Shown: positions 4,820 through 5,799 of the stretch, piece by piece | Position numbering within the stretch: position 1 is the first letter of the stretch | How the letters are laid out: every line of letters begins with the position of its first letter | Position numbers and translations under genes: made by a program | Source: Burkholderiales bacterium | GTDB taxonomy: Bacteria; Pseudomonadota; Gammaproteobacteria; Burkholderiales; Casimicrobiaceae | DNA length: 5,799 nt | NCBI GenBank assembly: GCA_031277445.1 | Contig: JAITMH010000207.1 | Coordinates: 1 to 5,799, forward strand | Reading direction: 5' to 3' | Notes under the pieces: model-generated | Database searches by the model: none | What the model saw: the letters and a program-made list of their open reading frames with translations, nothing else | What the model was told of the DNA's origin: nothing

Positions 4820-5269
4820 ATGCGACTTAATACCTTTACCGACTATTCAATACGCACCCTGATTTATTTGGCGCTCGTTAAAAACGCGACGCTGGTCACG
4901 CGCCGCGAAATCGCCGCCGCTCATGGGATCTCCGACAACCACTTGATGAAAGTCGTCCACTTCTTGTCGCGCAATGGCTATATCGAAACCACGCGCGGCA
5001 AAGGCGGTGGTATGAAGCTGGCGCGTGCGCCGGAAAAAATCAACATCGGCAAGCTGGTTTACGATTGCGAGTCCGATATTCCTCTCGTCGTGTGCTTCAG
5101 AGACGACCGCACGGCTAACCGCAGTTGCAAGCTGAACGGCGTTTGCGTTCTCAAAGGCATTCTGGGCGACGCGCACAAAGCGATGTACAAAGCGCTGGAG
5201 CGCTACACGCTTGCTGACGCCATCGCCAAAAAGACGGCGTTGCAGCGGCGGCTTGGATTAAGAGCGTAA
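4820..5269 (+). CDS. nsrR: Rrf2-family transcriptional regulator, NsrR-like, probable Fe-S sensor
   Basis: A 149-residue protein opening with MRLNTFTDYSIRTLIYLAL, the FTDY-type start typical of NsrR and not of IscR. The winged helix-turn-helix includes REIAAAHGISDNHLMKVV (29-46), with a wing of RGKGGGMKLAR (59-69). Cysteines at C92, C103 and C109 match the three-cysteine iron-sulfur ligand set of Rrf2 sensors, and a further C83 lies upstream. The spacing C-X10-C-X5-C is longer than the X4 (E. coli) or X7 (Bacillus) that I recall for NsrR. NsrR represses nitric-oxide detoxification genes and is relieved when NO attacks the cluster. No such target gene is in the window. A TTG at 4775 would add 15 residues unlike the family, so the ATG at 4820 is preferred although no strong Shine-Dalgarno precedes it. 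Rrf2 family is secure; NsrR identity is probable. Confidence 0.82.
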   Translation: MRLNTFTDYSIRTLIYLALVKNATLVTRREIAAAHGISDNHLMKVVHFLSRNGYIETTRGKGGGMKLARAPEKINIGKLVYDCESDIPLVVCFRDDRTANRSCKLNGVCVLKGILGDAHKAMYKALERYTLADAIAKKTALQRRLGLRA

Positions 5270-5327
5270 AAACGCAAACGCGGCGGGCGGACAGTGCAAC
5301 GCACGATGACTGCCCGCTGCGGTTTTT
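5268..5327. terminator. Bidirectional rho-independent terminator between convergent genes
   Basis: CGCGGCGGGC (5279-5288) pairs with GCCCGCTGCG (5312-5321) as a 10-bp stem with one G-T wobble. The 23-nt loop contains its own small stem, GTGC/GCAC (5294-5297, 5301-5304). TTTTT at 5323-5327 follows on the plus strand and serves the Rrf2 gene. AAAAA at 5268-5272, overlapping the regulator's stop codon, gives a T-run on the minus strand for metW, though a few bases from the stem. Confidence 0.75.
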
Positions 5328-5334
5328 CGTCGGC

Positions 5335-5799
5335 TCAGGCGCCTGACCGCTGAAAGCGGTACAGCGCCAGTTGTCCAAACACGTTCGGCAGAAACGTCAC
5401 TGGCGCATCGTCCGCCAGGACTTGTCGCGCCAACACGCGATAATTGCGTGCGGCCAGAAAATGGTCGAAGTCTTTGACCGTACACAAATGAATGTTCGGT
5501 GTGTTGTACCATTGGTACGGCAACGATTCGGACACCGGCATCCGTCCGCGCAGCAGTTGCCAGCGATGCGACCAATACCCGAAATTCGGGAACGTGACAA
5601 TCGCTTCGCGGCCAACGCGCAACATGCTTTCGATCAGCGCCTCCAGCCGGTGCATCGCCTGCAACGTTTGCGACAAAATCACGCAATCGAAACTGCCGTC
5701 GGTAAAATCGGCCAGCCCGCTTTCGAGATCGCGTTGCAACACATTGACGCGGTTGGCGATGCTGGCCTTAACGCCCTCGATAGAAATCTCGATACCGTA
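5335..5799 (-). CDS. metW: MetW, SAM-dependent methyltransferase-fold protein of methionine synthesis (C-terminal part)
   Basis: The frame is open from the right edge to the stop at 5335, giving 154 visible residues. The N-terminus, with the glycine-rich SAM motif, is outside the window. The first visible residues, YGIEISIEGVKASIANRVNV, match MetW just after that motif and include the acidic residue (E4) expected to contact the SAM ribose. Further along are QRDLESGL, SFDCVILSQTLQAM, GREAIVTFPNFGYW and LPYQWYNTPNIHLCT, all characteristic of MetW. In many proteobacteria MetW is encoded directly after metX and is needed for full activity of that homoserine acyltransferase, so metX is expected just beyond the right edge. 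A GTG at 5742 within the frame is not the true start. The gene converges on the Rrf2 regulator and shares its terminator. Confidence 0.93.
   Translation of the reverse strand, partial: YGIEISIEGVKASIANRVNVLQRDLESGLADFTDGSFDCVILSQTLQAMHRLEALIESMLRVGREAIVTFPNFGYWSHRWQLLRGRMPVSESLPYQWYNTPNIHLCTVKDFDHFLAARNYRVLARQVLADDAPVTFLPNVFGQLALYRFQRSGA

Noticed and set aside
5258..5686. A 142-codon minus-strand frame overlapping metW
   Set aside because: It is a shifted-frame shadow; the MetW frame is continuous to the window edge and matches the family throughout.

Overview
This window looks like a chromosomal stretch of a betaproteobacterium, possibly Nitrosomonadales or a relative; the order-level call is weak. 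The main evidence is the gene order: a LysM protein and dprA run leftward from a shared divergent region, and def then fmt run rightward. That arrangement is familiar around def in beta- and gammaproteobacteria. The protein sequences (DprA, MetW, the LysM family) also fit. Coding regions are moderately GC-rich, and the spacer after fmt is clearly AT-rich.

Layout: (1) 5-391, a complete VapC-type PIN-domain toxin whose start codon overlaps a stop-like TGA, so its antitoxin probably lies just left of the window. (2) 392-570, a convergent spacer filled by a composite repeat element. (3) 571-2868, minus strand: dprA (DNA uptake/recombination mediator) downstream of an exported LysM protein, 21 nt apart and probably one operon. 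(4) 2869-2981, the divergent control region, with a perfect 14-bp palindrome. (5) 2982-4659, def and fmt, which remove and add the formyl group on initiator methionine. They are separated by about 220 bp of repeats instead of being tightly coupled. (6) 4660-4819, an AT-rich spacer with two CATTGACA copies 21 bp apart. (7) 4820-5269, an Rrf2-family, NsrR-like regulator with a probable iron-sulfur cysteine set. (8) 5270-5334, a bidirectional terminator. (9) 5335-5799, minus strand, the C-terminal part of metW, cut by the right edge.

The proteins are mostly ordinary housekeeping products. The most unusual content is in the two repeat-filled spacers (392-570 and 3486-3708). Both are bounded by the same 10-bp inverted sequence CAGGGATCAG / CTGATCCCTG, which belongs to 7-bp tandem arrays of the form CTGAnnn. 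Each encloses a different hairpin repeat and a different short 8- or 9-bp tandem array. They look like two instances of one modular, non-autonomous element. The second abuts the fmt start codon, where no Shine-Dalgarno sequence can be seen. I see no new multi-gene defence or metabolic system here.

Two local gene-order breaks may matter. smg/topA, often found beyond dprA, is replaced by a toxin gene. rsmB, often found after fmt, is replaced by the AT-rich spacer and regulator.
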